A stretch of DNA of 51,005 nt from DATEAV01 sp964575425 (lineage in GTDB: Bacteria > Chloroflexota > Anaerolineae > Anaerolineales > E44-bin32): positions 1 to 51,005 of the forward strand of contig CAZNRD010000023.1 in assembly GCA_964575425.1 (NCBI GenBank), written 5' to 3'. The position numbers and the translations under genes were made by a program. The notes below the pieces were generated by a model. It did no database searches. It was not told the origin of the DNA and was given only the letters and a program-made list of their open reading frames with translations. Positions 30,350 through 38,632 of this stretch are shown here, piece after piece (within the stretch, counting starts at the first letter, position 1; every line of letters starts with the position of its first letter).

Positions 30350-31783
30350 ATGGCTGAAGAGCGACTTCCTGCGCGATCAGAAGACTTCTCCGAATGGTAC
30401 AACCAGTTGGTGCTACGGGCTGAACTGGCGGATTACGCGCCCGTTCGAGGCTGCATGGTCGTGCGGCCGTACGGCTGGACGCTGTGGGAAAACGTCCAGG
30501 CGGCACTCGACCGGCGCTTCAAGGCCACCGGGCACGTCAACGCCGCCTTCCCCTTGCTCATCCCAAAGAGCTTCCTAGAGAAGGAGAAGGAGCACGTCGA
30601 GGGCTTCTCGCCGCAGCTGGCAGTGGTCACGATCGGCGGCGGAGAGGTGCTGGAAGAACCGCTCATCGTGCGGCCGACCTCAGAGACCATCATCGGCCAC
30701 ATGTATGCCAAGTGGATCAAGTCCTACCGTGACCTTCCGGTGCTTATCAACCTGTGGAATTCGGTGGTGCGATGGGAGGTGCGAACAAAGCTCTTCCTGC
30801 GCACGGCGGAGTTCTACTGGCAGGAGGGCCACACGGCGCACGCCACCGCCGAGGAAGCCGAGGCCGAAGCACACCAGATGCTCGACGTTTACGCCGACTT
30901 CGCCGAGAACGAAGCTGCCGTTCCTGTGGTATCCGGCCGCAAGAGCGAGTCGGAGAAATTCGCCGGCGCGCTGCGCTCCTATTCGATCGAGGCCATGATG
31001 GGCGACACGCGCGCCCTTCAGGCGGCCACCTCGCACAACCTCGGCGACAATTTCGCGCGCGCCTTCGAGATACGCTATCTCAACAGAAACAACGAGCTCC
31101 AATACTGCTGGACCAGCTCGTGGGGGCTGTCGACGCGCTTCATCGGCGCCATCATCATGGTGCACGGCGACGACCAGGGGTTGATCCTGCCGCCGCGCCT
31201 GGCACCCTTCCAGGTAGTGATCATCCCTATCTACAAGAACGAGGCGGAACAGTCGAAGGTGCTGGCAGCCGTTGAGCAGGTGCGAACACAGCTGGCAGAG
31301 TTTCGGCTGAAGGTCGACGATCGCGAGGGGGTCACGCCCGGTTTCAAGTTCAACGATTGGGAGATGCGAGGCGTTCCGCTGCGGCTTGAGGTCGGGCCCA
31401 AGGATGTGGAGGCAGGCAGCGTGACCCTCGCGCGACGCGACCGTCCCGGCCCCGAGGGGCGAAGGACCGTCCCGGCGTCCGGCCTGGCGGAGGCCGTTCG
31501 GGGAGAACTGCAGGACATCCATCGCTCGCTGTTCGAACGCGCCCTTGAGTTCCGCCGCGCGCACACGCACGATCCGAGAGGCTATGAGGAGTTCAAGGAG
31601 GTGGTGCAGGACGGATGGGCGGAGTCGTGGTGGTGCGGTGAGGCGGAGTGCGAAGCGCAGATCAAGGAAGACACCAAGGCCACGACGCGCTGCATCCCGC
31701 TGGATCAGCCGGGCGGGACAGGCAGGTGCATCCGCTGCGACAAGCCGGCGAGCGAACGCGCCGTCTTCGCCCGAGCGTATTGA
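30350..31783 (+). CDS. proS: Prolyl-tRNA synthetase, eukaryote/archaeon-like type (ProS)
   Basis: Class II aminoacyl-tRNA synthetase that charges tRNA-Pro. At 477 residues it is the short type without the editing insert of the E. coli enzyme. Class II motifs are visible: the motif 2 region NLWNSVVRWEVRTKLFLRT and the motif 3 region near GLSTRFIGAIIMVHGDDQGL. The anticodon domain starts near 285 (PFQVVIIPIYK). The C-terminal domain carries Cys429, Cys434, Cys448, Cys460 and Cys463, fitting the zinc-binding module of this subtype, and ends in Tyr (FARAY) as is usual. It starts at ATG 30350. Confidence 0.95.
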   Translation: MAEERLPARSEDFSEWYNQLVLRAELADYAPVRGCMVVRPYGWTLWENVQAALDRRFKATGHVNAAFPLLIPKSFLEKEKEHVEGFSPQLAVVTIGGGEVLEEPLIVRPTSETIIGHMYAKWIKSYRDLPVLINLWNSVVRWEVRTKLFLRTAEFYWQEGHTAHATAEEAEAEAHQMLDVYADFAENEAAVPVVSGRKSESEKFAGALRSYSIEAMMGDTRALQAATSHNLGDNFARAFEIRYLNRNNELQYCWTSSWGLSTRFIGAIIMVHGDDQGLILPPRLAPFQVVIIPIYKNEAEQSKVLAAVEQVRTQLAEFRLKVDDREGVTPGFKFNDWEMRGVPLRLEVGPKDVEAGSVTLARRDRPGPEGRRTVPASGLAEAVRGELQDIHRSLFERALEFRRAHTHDPRGYEEFKEVVQDGWAESWWCGEAECEAQIKEDTKATTRCIPLDQPGGTGRCIRCDKPASERAVFARAY

Positions 31784-31827
31784 CCCTGCGGGACGGCTTC
31801 GCTCCCGGACGCTCGTGAGACAGCAGC

Positions 31828-32646
31828 ATGCCTGCCGTCGACCTTGAGCGCCTCGCCCGTCAGATTGAAGCCGTCGTGGCCGTAGGCACGGACCCGCACG
31901 CCGTGGCGCGCGGCTGCCTCGATCTCCTTGAGTTCTACCGCGACCGCTCTCGCCATTCCCCGGTGGCACAGCGCGCCGCCGCGCGCGCAGCCGCTTTCGG
32001 CGCACCCCGGCCGGTTGTGCGGGCCCTCGCCCAGGCACTGAGGCAAGCGGTCCGGGACCGTCCGCAGGAGGCGCTTGCTCTCGCCGCTTCGCTCTGGCAG
32101 CATGAGGCGAGAGAGACGCGCTCCCTGGCCATCATGCTGCTTTCGGTCGTCTCGGGTGACGAGGCCGCCGCGTGGGCTGAACCACGTGCAGCTGCGTGCG
32201 ATGACTTCGACCTGCTGGACGATCTGGCCGCCAGCGGTCTTGGGCGCTTGCGGCGTGAGCACCCTCAGGCGTTTCTGCAATCGGCTGGACGCTGGCTGAA
32301 GGCGGACTCGGCCCGCCTTCGGGCCATGGCTCTGCTGTCACTGCGGGCGGCTGCTGAAGCGCCGAACACCGAAGCCGTCCCTGCCATCTTCCACCTGCTT
32401 CCCCATGGCCTCACCGGTCACCGCGGCATCTCTCGCAAGGCGCTGCTGCGCTTGCTGGAGACCCTGGCGCGACGCAGCCCTCAGGAGACGGCCCGCCTCG
32501 TGCTCGACCACTTGCGCTCCGGCGGCGTGGAAGGTGCGGCGCTGCTTCAAGACCTCCTGCCTGCGTTTCCTCCATCCCAACAGGCAAGGCTGCGCAAAGC
32601 CTTGGCGGAGCTCCGCGCCCCTGGTATAATGCGGCGCACATTGTGA
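31828..32646 (+). CDS. HEAT-repeat protein resembling AlkD DNA alkylation repair enzymes
   Basis: A 272-residue, almost wholly helical protein with six or so repeats of about 35-40 residues, such as ARETRSLAIMLLSVVSG and SARLRAMALLSLRAAAE. This matches the DNA-alkylation-repair (AlkC/AlkD) group of HEAT glycosylases, which remove alkylated bases. I cannot identify a catalytic Asp with confidence, so it could also be a non-enzymatic HEAT scaffold. It starts at ATG 31828, 44 bp after proS. The rpsO promoter lies inside its last codons. Confidence 0.6.
   Translation: MPAVDLERLARQIEAVVAVGTDPHAVARGCLDLLEFYRDRSRHSPVAQRAAARAAAFGAPRPVVRALAQALRQAVRDRPQEALALAASLWQHEARETRSLAIMLLSVVSGDEAAAWAEPRAAACDDFDLLDDLAASGLGRLRREHPQAFLQSAGRWLKADSARLRAMALLSLRAAAEAPNTEAVPAIFHLLPHGLTGHRGISRKALLRLLETLARRSPQETARLVLDHLRSGGVEGAALLQDLLPAFPPSQQARLRKALAELRAPGIMRRTL
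32602..32630 (+). promoter_or_regulatory. Promoter of rpsO
   Basis: TTGGCG (32602-32607) and TATAAT (32625-32630), 17 bp apart, lie within the 3' end of the preceding gene. The start is near 32637, giving a leader of about 119 nt. Confidence 0.8.
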
Positions 32647-32663
32647 CTAGACCGACGGGATTG

Positions 32664-32708
32664 CCGGCGGCATCAGAACGCCGGTGCTTCTATCCTCGGA
32701 GCGAGGAT
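32664..32708 (+). promoter_or_regulatory. rpsO leader hairpins
   Basis: Two hairpins are visible: CCGGCG (32664-32669) with CGCCGG (32679-32684), and ATCCTCG (32692-32698) with CGAGGAT (32702-32708). S15 commonly represses its own mRNA by binding leader structure, so these are candidate autoregulatory sites. The ribosome binding site (GAGGAG) is further downstream and not within either stem. Confidence 0.4.
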
Positions 32709-32755
32709 GCAGGGCTTCGGCTCCCCGTTGGGCGACCTGCTGAGGAGCAGACGTC

Positions 32756-33028
32756 ATGTCAATGTCCAAGGAAGAGAAAGCCAAGGTGATGGGCGAGTAT
32801 CACCGGCATGAGAGCGACACCGGCTCGCCCGAAGTCCAGATCGCGCTGCTGACCCATCGCATCCAGCAGCTCACCGAGCACCTCAAGGCGCACACGCACG
32901 ACGAATCGTCGCGCCGTGGGCTGCTCAAGCTCGTCGGCCAGCGACGGCGCCACCTCGCCTATCTGAAGCGGACCGACGCCGCTGCCTATCTGGCTCTGAC
33001 CGAACGCCTCGGCATCCGCCGCAAGTAG
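32756..33028 (+). CDS. rpsO: 30S ribosomal protein S15 (RpsO)
   Basis: Small-subunit protein that binds 16S rRNA early in assembly. At 90 residues it has the normal length. The helical repeats are typical: DTGSPEVQIALLTHRIQQLT, RRGLLKLVGQRRRHLAYLK and ERLGIRRK at the end. It starts at ATG 32756 behind GAGGAG; a second ATG lies two codons later. pnp follows under its own promoter, the rpsO-pnp order seen in many bacteria. Confidence 0.97.
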   Translation: MSMSKEEKAKVMGEYHRHESDTGSPEVQIALLTHRIQQLTEHLKAHTHDESSRRGLLKLVGQRRRHLAYLKRTDAAAYLALTERLGIRRK

Positions 33029-33080
33029 CGGCCATCCCTCAGGGGTCTGGCTGGTCCCCGGAACGCCCGCCGCGGGTCGG

Positions 33081-33109
33081 TTGGCGGGTTCCCCCGAGTA
33101 GGATAGAAT
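33081..33109 (+). promoter_or_regulatory. Promoter of pnp
   Basis: TTGGCG (33081-33086) and TAGAAT (33104-33109) are 17 bp apart. The start is near 33116. The -35 box sits in a GC-rich palindromic stretch after rpsO that could also act as a weak terminator. Confidence 0.75.
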
Positions 33110-33203
33110 CTCGCCATCAAGCCTACCCGCCCGGACCGGGTTGGGAATTGGAGCGCGTCCGCCAGAACCGTATCTGCTCCTGGTGGCCGGTCCCCAGTCC
33201 CTG

Positions 33204-33229
33204 ACCCTCCGGGCAATGGCACGGAGGGT
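33204..33229 (+). promoter_or_regulatory. pnp leader hairpin that hides the ribosome binding site
   Basis: ACCCTCCG (33204-33211) pairs with CGGAGGGT (33222-33229) around a 10-nt loop. The 3' arm contains the GGAGGG ribosome binding site, 7 bp from the ATG at 33236. This would limit translation unless the stem is opened or cut. PNPase is known to autoregulate through a leader hairpin in E. coli; a similar role here is inference. Confidence 0.6.
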
Positions 33230-33235
33230 ATTCCT

Positions 33236-35473
33236 ATGCCAGAAGCAAGACAATTCCGAACCGAAGTCGGGGGTAAGACCCTCATCTTCGAGACCGGCAA
33301 GCTCGCCGGCCAGGCGGGCGGCGCCGTCACCGTGCAGCAAGGCGACACCTGGGTCCTGGGCACGGCGACCATGGCCCAGCTGCCGCGCGAGGCCACCGAC
33401 TTCTTTCCCCTCACCGTCGACTATGAGGAACGCCTGTATGCCGGCGGTCGCATCCCGGGGTCGTTCTTTCGCCGCGAGGGGCGGCCGTCGGAGGCGGCCA
33501 TCCTGATCGCGCGGCTGACCGACCGGCCGATCCGCCCGCTGTTTCCCAAGGACCTGCGCAACGACGTCCAGGTGATCGTCTACGCCCTCTCGGCCGACGG
33601 TGAGACGCAGATCGACATCCTGGCAGTCGTGGCGGCCTCGGCCGCGCTTGTCATCTCCGACATCCCTTTTGGCGGCCCGATCGGGGCTGTGCGAGTGGGG
33701 CGCATCGACGGACAGTTCGTCTTCAACCCGACGTATCAGGAGATGGGGCGCTCCGACCTGGACCTACGCGTCGCCGGGACGCGCCAGGCCGTGCTGATGG
33801 TCGAGTGCGACGCACGCCAGGTGGATGAGTCGGTCCTGGTGGCCGCGGTGGAGGCGGGCCATCGCGCCCTGGAGCCGCTCATCGATCTGCAGGAGGAGAT
33901 GCAAGCTGCCGTCGGCAAGCCGAAGCGCGCTTACCCGCCGTCTGTCCTCTCCGACGACATCTGCCAGGATATGCGCGCCTGGCTTGGCACGCGCCTGACA
34001 GACCTGCTTTCCACGCCGCACAGCAAGACGGAGCTGAACGAAGCCGTCGAGGCGGTGCAGGCGGAGGCGGTTGCCGCCCTCCTGGAGAAAGGCACCTACA
34101 CCGAGCTGGCCCTGCAGGAGGCGTTCACCGAGGCCTATCGGGCCGAGGTGCGGCGCCGCATCCTGGAGGCCGGCACTCGCCCGGACGGACGCGGCCCCAA
34201 GGACATCCGGCCCGTGTCGGCGGAGGTCGATCTCAGCCCACGCGCCCACGGCTCAGGCCTCTTCACCCGAGGGGAGACACAGGTGCTGACTCTGGCCACG
34301 CTCGGGACGCCGCGCGAGAAACAGGAGCTGGATGGCCTCTCCCCCATCGAAGAGAAACGCTACATGCACCACTACAACTTCCCGCCGTTCTCGGTGGGGG
34401 AGGTGCGTGCGCTGCGCGGCGCCTCGCGCCGGGAGATCGGCCACGGGGCGTTGGCAGAGCGGGCGCTCCTGCCGGTGCTGCCCGGCGAGAGCGATTTCCC
34501 CTACACGATGCGCCTGGTGTCCGAGGTGTTGTCCTCGAATGGGTCGACCTCGATGGCCGCGGTCTGCGCCTCCACGTTGGCCCTGCTCGATACCGGCGTG
34601 CCGATCGCGGCGCCGGTGGCCGGCATCGCCATGGGGCTGGTGAAGGAGGGTGAGCGGGCGGTCGTGCTGACCGACATCCAGGGCGTGGAGGACCACCTTG
34701 GTGATATGGATTTCAAGGTGGCCGGAACGCGGCAGGGCGTCACCGCCCTGCAGATGGACATCAAGATCGCTGGCATCACGCCGCAGCTGATGTCGCAGGC
34801 CCTGGCGCAGGCTCGCGAGGCCAGGCATTCCATCCTCGACAGGATCGAGGCGGTCATGCCGCGGCCCAGGCCGGAGCTCAAGCCGCACGCGCCGCGCATC
34901 ACGGTGCTCAAGATCGACCCCGAGAAGATCGGCGCCGTGATCGGCCCGGGCGGCAAGGTGATACGCAGCATCCAGGACAAGACTGGCGTGCGCATCGACA
35001 TCGAAGACGATGGCTCGGTCTATATCGCCGCCACCGACCAGGCCAGTGCCCAGGAAGCGCGGCAGATGATCGAAGGACTGACCGAGGAAGCCGTCGTCGG
35101 GCGCATCTACACTGGCCGCGTCGTGCGCACGACCGATTTCGGGGCCTTCGTCGAAATCCTCCCTAACGTCGATGGCATGGTGCACATCTCGCAGCTCGAC
35201 AGCGAGCGGGTAGAGCGGGTCGAAGACGTGGTCAAAGTGGGCGACGAGATCACCGTCATGGTTATCAACGTGGACGACAGCGGCAAGATCCGCCTCTCAC
35301 GCCAGGCTGTGCTGGAAGGGTGGACGCCGGAGGAGGCCATGGAGCGTGACCGGCGCCCGGCGCGGCGTCCCGGGGGAGGTGGCCGGCCGCCATCCGGAGG
35401 ACGCGGCGGGCGGCCGCGCAGCGAAGGCGGTGCTGGGCGCAGTTCCAGCGAGCGGGGCGAACGAAAGCGGTAA
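33236..35473 (+). CDS. pnp: Polyribonucleotide nucleotidyltransferase (PNPase)
   Basis: Phosphorolytic 3'-5' exoribonuclease, 745 residues. The order is: first RNase PH domain (about 10-225), helical linker, second RNase PH domain (about 310-545), KH domain (IGAVIGPGGKVIRSIQDKTG, about 563-615) and S1 domain (GRVVRTTDFGAFVEILPNVD, about 625-690). The tail (about 700-745) is rich in Arg and Gly, fitting RNA binding. The start at ATG 33236 is fixed by the ribosome binding site at 33223-33228. A terminator follows the gene. Confidence 0.97.
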   Translation: MPEARQFRTEVGGKTLIFETGKLAGQAGGAVTVQQGDTWVLGTATMAQLPREATDFFPLTVDYEERLYAGGRIPGSFFRREGRPSEAAILIARLTDRPIRPLFPKDLRNDVQVIVYALSADGETQIDILAVVAASAALVISDIPFGGPIGAVRVGRIDGQFVFNPTYQEMGRSDLDLRVAGTRQAVLMVECDARQVDESVLVAAVEAGHRALEPLIDLQEEMQAAVGKPKRAYPPSVLSDDICQDMRAWLGTRLTDLLSTPHSKTELNEAVEAVQAEAVAALLEKGTYTELALQEAFTEAYRAEVRRRILEAGTRPDGRGPKDIRPVSAEVDLSPRAHGSGLFTRGETQVLTLATLGTPREKQELDGLSPIEEKRYMHHYNFPPFSVGEVRALRGASRREIGHGALAERALLPVLPGESDFPYTMRLVSEVLSSNGSTSMAAVCASTLALLDTGVPIAAPVAGIAMGLVKEGERAVVLTDIQGVEDHLGDMDFKVAGTRQGVTALQMDIKIAGITPQLMSQALAQAREARHSILDRIEAVMPRPRPELKPHAPRITVLKIDPEKIGAVIGPGGKVIRSIQDKTGVRIDIEDDGSVYIAATDQASAQEARQMIEGLTEEAVVGRIYTGRVVRTTDFGAFVEILPNVDGMVHISQLDSERVERVEDVVKVGDEITVMVINVDDSGKIRLSRQAVLEGWTPEEAMERDRRPARRPGGGGRPPSGGRGGRPRSEGGAGRSSSERGERKR

Positions 35474-35504
35474 CACCCTCAGAAGGTGAATCCCCTTCGA
35501 CCGC

Positions 35505-35529
35505 AAGGCCGCCAACGCCGGGCGGCCTT
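35505..35529 (+). terminator. Terminator after pnp
   Basis: AAGGCCGCC (35505-35513) pairs with GGCGGCCTT (35521-35529) around a 7-nt loop, a 9-bp GC-rich stem 30 bp after the pnp stop. The following T-run is short (TTGTCGCTT), so efficiency may be moderate. Confidence 0.65.
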
Positions 35530-35584
35530 GTCGCTTCCCGGGACGTGAGGCGCGGCAGGGACTCCAGCGAGGTGGCATGACGAT

Positions 35585-35613
35585 TTGTCTGGGCGGAGCG
35601 GGTTGGTTACAAT
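35585..35613 (+). promoter_or_regulatory. Promoter of the AI-2E-type permease gene
   Basis: TTGTCT (35585-35590) and TACAAT (35608-35613) are 17 bp apart. The start near 35620 leaves a 40-nt leader before ATG 35660, which has AGGAGC upstream. Confidence 0.6.
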
Positions 35614-35659
35614 GCTCACCACCGACCTGTCAACGGGCGACCGCCTACAGGAGCCGACG

Positions 35660-36889
35660 ATGTCCGAGCAGCCGAGGCCTGAGATCACCTCGCCTTCCTG
35701 GCAGCCAGGGACGCGCCTGGCGGCGGGCATGCTGTTGCTAGTCCTGGCAGCGGCCATGGCCTACCGACTGCGCCAGGTTCTTGCGCCGGTCATCCCGGCC
35801 GTGCTGTTGGCGTACCTGCTACAGCCTCTGGCGGCCGGGATGAGGTCGAGGCTGCGCCTGTCGTGGCCCCTGTCCGTCCTGCTCGCCTATCTGGCCGTGG
35901 TCATCGTGCTGGCGGGGTTGGGCACGGGAATGGGGTTGGCCATTTCCCAACAGATTGCGGGCCTTGTGGCCGACCTGAGGGCGATTTCGCAGAGCATTCC
36001 GCTCGCGCTGGACGGGCTGAGCACACTGGAGCTCAGCCTCGGGCCCTGGACGGTCGATCTGTCGACGGTCAACCTCGACCCGCTCCTATCGTCGCTGGCT
36101 TCTGCGCTGCAGCCGCTGCTGTCGCAGACCGGCGCGCTGATCGCCTCTGCCGCCAGTGCCACCGCCGCCGCCGTGGGGCTGCTTCTGCTCGTTCTGGTGT
36201 TGGGTTTCTACATTCTCCTTGACCTGGAGTCTTTCGGCCGCTGGGTTGTTGGGGTTGCGCCGCCGGCCTACCAGACGGATGTGCGTCGACTGCTCGAGGA
36301 AAGCGGAGCCGTGTGGCATGGCTTTCTCCGAGGGCAGCTTATCTTGGCTGTGGCGGTGGGTGCATTGGTAGCGATTGTCCTCACGGCGCTGGGCGTGCGC
36401 TTCTCCCTTGTCCTCGGCCTGATCGCCGGGCTGCTGGAGTTCGTGCCTATCTTTGGGCCTGTCATCGCAGGCTTGATCGCGGTGTTGGTGGCACTCTTCC
36501 AGGGGAGCAACTGGTGGGGATTGCCGCCGTTGGGCTTCGCGCTGGTGGTGCTGGCGGCTTTTGTCCTGATTCAGCAGGTCGAGAACAATGTCCTTGTCCC
36601 GCGCATCCTGGGCCTCAATCTGAAGCTGCACCCGGTGCTCGTGCTCCTCGGAGCCCTGGCGGGGGGCGTGCTGGCGGGCGTGTTGGGGATTCTGCTGGCG
36701 GCGCCGGTGGTGGCCACGCTGCGGTTGTGGTTGGGCTATGTCTATCGCAAAGTGGTAGGTCTTGAGACGTGGCCGGCACCGGTGGTTCAGCCGCGGCCCC
36801 CGTCCGGCACTCCGACGTGGTGGACGCGCCTCGGCCGGCGACTGAGGGCACGAAAGAAGAATGGCCCGCAGCAGGAGGCAGAGCTCTGA
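35660..36889 (+). CDS. AI-2E family permease (PerM/YdiK type)
   Basis: Integral membrane protein of 409 residues from ATG 35660; earlier starts would precede the predicted transcript start. It has about eight helices: two near 15-60, one near 70-95, then after a soluble loop (about 100-165) a block from 170 to 355. The family signature near the end is present: NNVLVPRILGLNLKLHPVLV, then LGALAGGVLAGVLGILLAAP. Members export small molecules or act in Na+ or Li+/H+ exchange; the substrate is unknown. The C-terminus is basic. It is followed by what looks like a decayed second copy. Confidence 0.88.
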   Translation: MSEQPRPEITSPSWQPGTRLAAGMLLLVLAAAMAYRLRQVLAPVIPAVLLAYLLQPLAAGMRSRLRLSWPLSVLLAYLAVVIVLAGLGTGMGLAISQQIAGLVADLRAISQSIPLALDGLSTLELSLGPWTVDLSTVNLDPLLSSLASALQPLLSQTGALIASAASATAAAVGLLLLVLVLGFYILLDLESFGRWVVGVAPPAYQTDVRRLLEESGAVWHGFLRGQLILAVAVGALVAIVLTALGVRFSLVLGLIAGLLEFVPIFGPVIAGLIAVLVALFQGSNWWGLPPLGFALVVLAAFVLIQQVENNVLVPRILGLNLKLHPVLVLLGALAGGVLAGVLGILLAAPVVATLRLWLGYVYRKVVGLETWPAPVVQPRPPSGTPTWWTRLGRRLRARKKNGPQQEAEL

Positions 36890-37017
36890 TGGGCGCCTTC
36901 CATGGCTCGGTGCCCTGCAGCATTCCCACCAAGCTGTTCGTGATCATGATCGGTGTGGTTCCGCTCGGGGCCCTGCGGGGAAGGTTCCATCCGATCACAG
37001 GCCGCTTCACGGCAGGT

Positions 37018-37160
37018 TCTGTGGCCGCTCTTGGGATTGCCGCTCAATCTGCATTTGGTGCTCGTGATCGTGGGTGCCATTGTAGGGGAGGGCTTGGCAG
37101 GCGTGATCGGGCTTCTGCTGGCCCGTTTTGCCTACCGCGGGCTTCTCGATCTCCCGCCCT
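37018..37160 (+). pseudogene. Remnant of a second AI-2E permease C-terminus
   Basis: In one frame this region reads LWPLLGLPLNLHLVLVIVG, then AIVGEGLAGVIGLLLARFAY. It lines up with the C-terminal signature of the intact permease upstream (LGLNLKLHPVLVLLGALAGG). No start, no upstream helices and no stop separate it from the following acetyltransferase frame. Bases 36890-37017 show no gene. I read it as a broken tandem duplicate whose frame has run into the next gene. Confidence 0.6.
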
Positions 37161-37255
37161 GGGAGGCACCTGTTGACGACCCTGCACCCCTGCCGCAGTC
37201 ATCGCGCTGGGGCCGCGCCTGCCGTGAGGATGAGACGCCGCCGGAGGCCTCGGGA

Positions 37256-38125
37256 GTGAACGCACCCCCGTCATCTGCGCTGCTGTGCCGCCCGGCCCTG
37301 CCCGCCGATAAGGACCAGGCACTCGCGTTCCTGCGGTGGACCTGGGAAGGCGAGGACTACCTCCCACAGGTCTGGGATGACTGGCTAGCCGACCCTGCGG
37401 GGCTGTTCGTGGCAGCGGAACTCCGAGGGCGGGTTGTCGGGCTGGGACGGCTGACAGATCTGGGGGAAGGCGAAGCATGGCTCGAGGGCCTACGCGTCGA
37501 TCCAGAGCTGCAAGGGAGGGGCATCGCCTCGCGCATCCACGACTTCCTGCTGGAGCGCTGGCGCAGCAGCCCCTCTACCGTTGTGAGGCTGGCCACGGCC
37601 AGCACGCGCGAGGCGGTTCACCGTCTGTGCAAGCGTACCGGGTTCGAGAAGGTGGCCAACCTCGTCGATGTCTCGGCACATGCCGCCCCCGGGGGTCACA
37701 GGTACTCCGCGCTTGCTTCGGGGGAAGCAGCGGCCCCCTTTCAGCGTTGGGAAGAGACGCACCTTGGGCGCGCTCTGGGCGGACTGCTGGAGCTGCACTG
37801 GCAGTGGGCGCGCCTTTCGCCCAGGCGCCTGAGTGGGCTTGCAGCTGAAGGTATGGCCTGTACCTGGAACGCCGGGCGCGGCGGGATCGTCGCCACCAGG
37901 CAGATGTCCGAAGAGGAGCAGTGCCTGAGGCTGCATGCCGTCGCTGCTGAGGGCTCTGAGCTTGTTCCCCTCCTGCACGAGGCGCGCTGTCTGGCAGCCG
38001 CTCTCGGGCTGCCCGAGGTCCGTTGGAGGGCGCCCGCCGACGAGGCCTGGGAAGCGCTGCTGCGCGAGGCGGGTTTCGAGCCACGGTGGCCGATGACGCT
38101 CTTCGTGTTTGAGAGGCCGAGGTGA
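37256..38125 (+). CDS. GNAT-family N-acetyltransferase
   Basis: Acetyl-CoA-dependent acetyltransferase of 289 residues. The acetyl-CoA motif is VDPELQGRGIASRIHDFLLE (about 80-100), followed by AVHRLCKRTGFEKV, the end of the GNAT fold near residue 135. The C-terminal half (about 150-289) may be a second, degenerate GNAT domain, ending EAGFEPRWPMTLFVFE. I chose GTG 37256, which has GGAGG 8 bp upstream. The frame stays open to 36953, but that part is the permease remnant. The substrate is unknown. Confidence 0.75.
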   Translation: MNAPPSSALLCRPALPADKDQALAFLRWTWEGEDYLPQVWDDWLADPAGLFVAAELRGRVVGLGRLTDLGEGEAWLEGLRVDPELQGRGIASRIHDFLLERWRSSPSTVVRLATASTREAVHRLCKRTGFEKVANLVDVSAHAAPGGHRYSALASGEAAAPFQRWEETHLGRALGGLLELHWQWARLSPRRLSGLAAEGMACTWNAGRGGIVATRQMSEEEQCLRLHAVAAEGSELVPLLHEARCLAAALGLPEVRWRAPADEAWEALLREAGFEPRWPMTLFVFERPR

Positions 38126-38538
38126 ACGGGCTGGGGGCGGCGCTCCAGCGAATGCTCGGCCGGGGGCGCAGATCTGGCGTGGAAGCGGCAGCGCTTTTCC
38201 GTGCCGCGCACCGGACCCAGCGAGGCCGGACCTGGCTGGCAGAGTGGCGCCGAGCAGGGATAGAGGACCTGCACACGACGGTCGAAGCGCCGGGTCTTGA
38301 CCTCGAGAGAGATTTCCGTCGCCGCGCAGTTCCGATGGTTGATGGCCAGCAGCATTCGGGTCCCAGCCTGCTTGCCCTGCGGGGAGCGCTGCAGGCGCTC
38401 GAGTGCGAGCCGATAGGCAAAGGAGAGCAGAGCAATGGCAGAAGAACGAGATGTGACCACCACCACTCTGTCCGAGACCGCCAACTACTTGGCCTGGAGC
38501 GCGCAGGAGCCGGATGGGGAAACGACGTATCATCTTGA
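38122..38538 (+). CDS. Doubtful small protein overlapping the 59-residue gene
   Basis: An open frame begins at a GTG that overlaps the acetyltransferase stop (GTGA). Its first 100 codons have a high third-position GC similar to real genes here, with helical stretches (NGLGAALQRMLGRG and LLALRGALQALECE). The last 35 codons overlap the more convincing gene at 38435 and read as basic, His-rich filler. Either the true protein is shortened by a frameshift near 38430 or the frame is chance. I recognise no family. Confidence 0.35.
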   Translation: MNGLGAALQRMLGRGRRSGVEAAALFRAAHRTQRGRTWLAEWRRAGIEDLHTTVEAPGLDLERDFRRRAVPMVDGQQHSGPSLLALRGALQALECEPIGKGEQSNGRRTRCDHHHSVRDRQLLGLERAGAGWGNDVSS

Positions 38539-38614
38539 ACTCGGAACGGTGACATTGCATTTCTTTCGCGAGGAATGGGAGGAGTTCGCCGATCTGATGC
38601 GCTCCCTGGGCTAG
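38435..38614 (+). CDS. 59-residue conserved-looking acidic protein
   Basis: A short gene with a good ribosome binding site (AAAGGAGA, about 10 bp before ATG 38435). The product begins MAEERDVTTTTLSETANYL and ends HFFREEWEEFADLMRSLG. It is acidic and looks like one strand pair (YHLELGTVTLHFF) plus a C-terminal helix. Codon use matches neighbouring genes. No function can be inferred from sequence. It lies 18 bp before the methyltransferase gene and probably shares its transcript. Confidence 0.7.
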   Translation: MAEERDVTTTTLSETANYLAWSAQEPDGETTYHLELGTVTLHFFREEWEEFADLMRSLG

Positions 38615-38632
38615 GGGTCTGCATTCGGGCGG

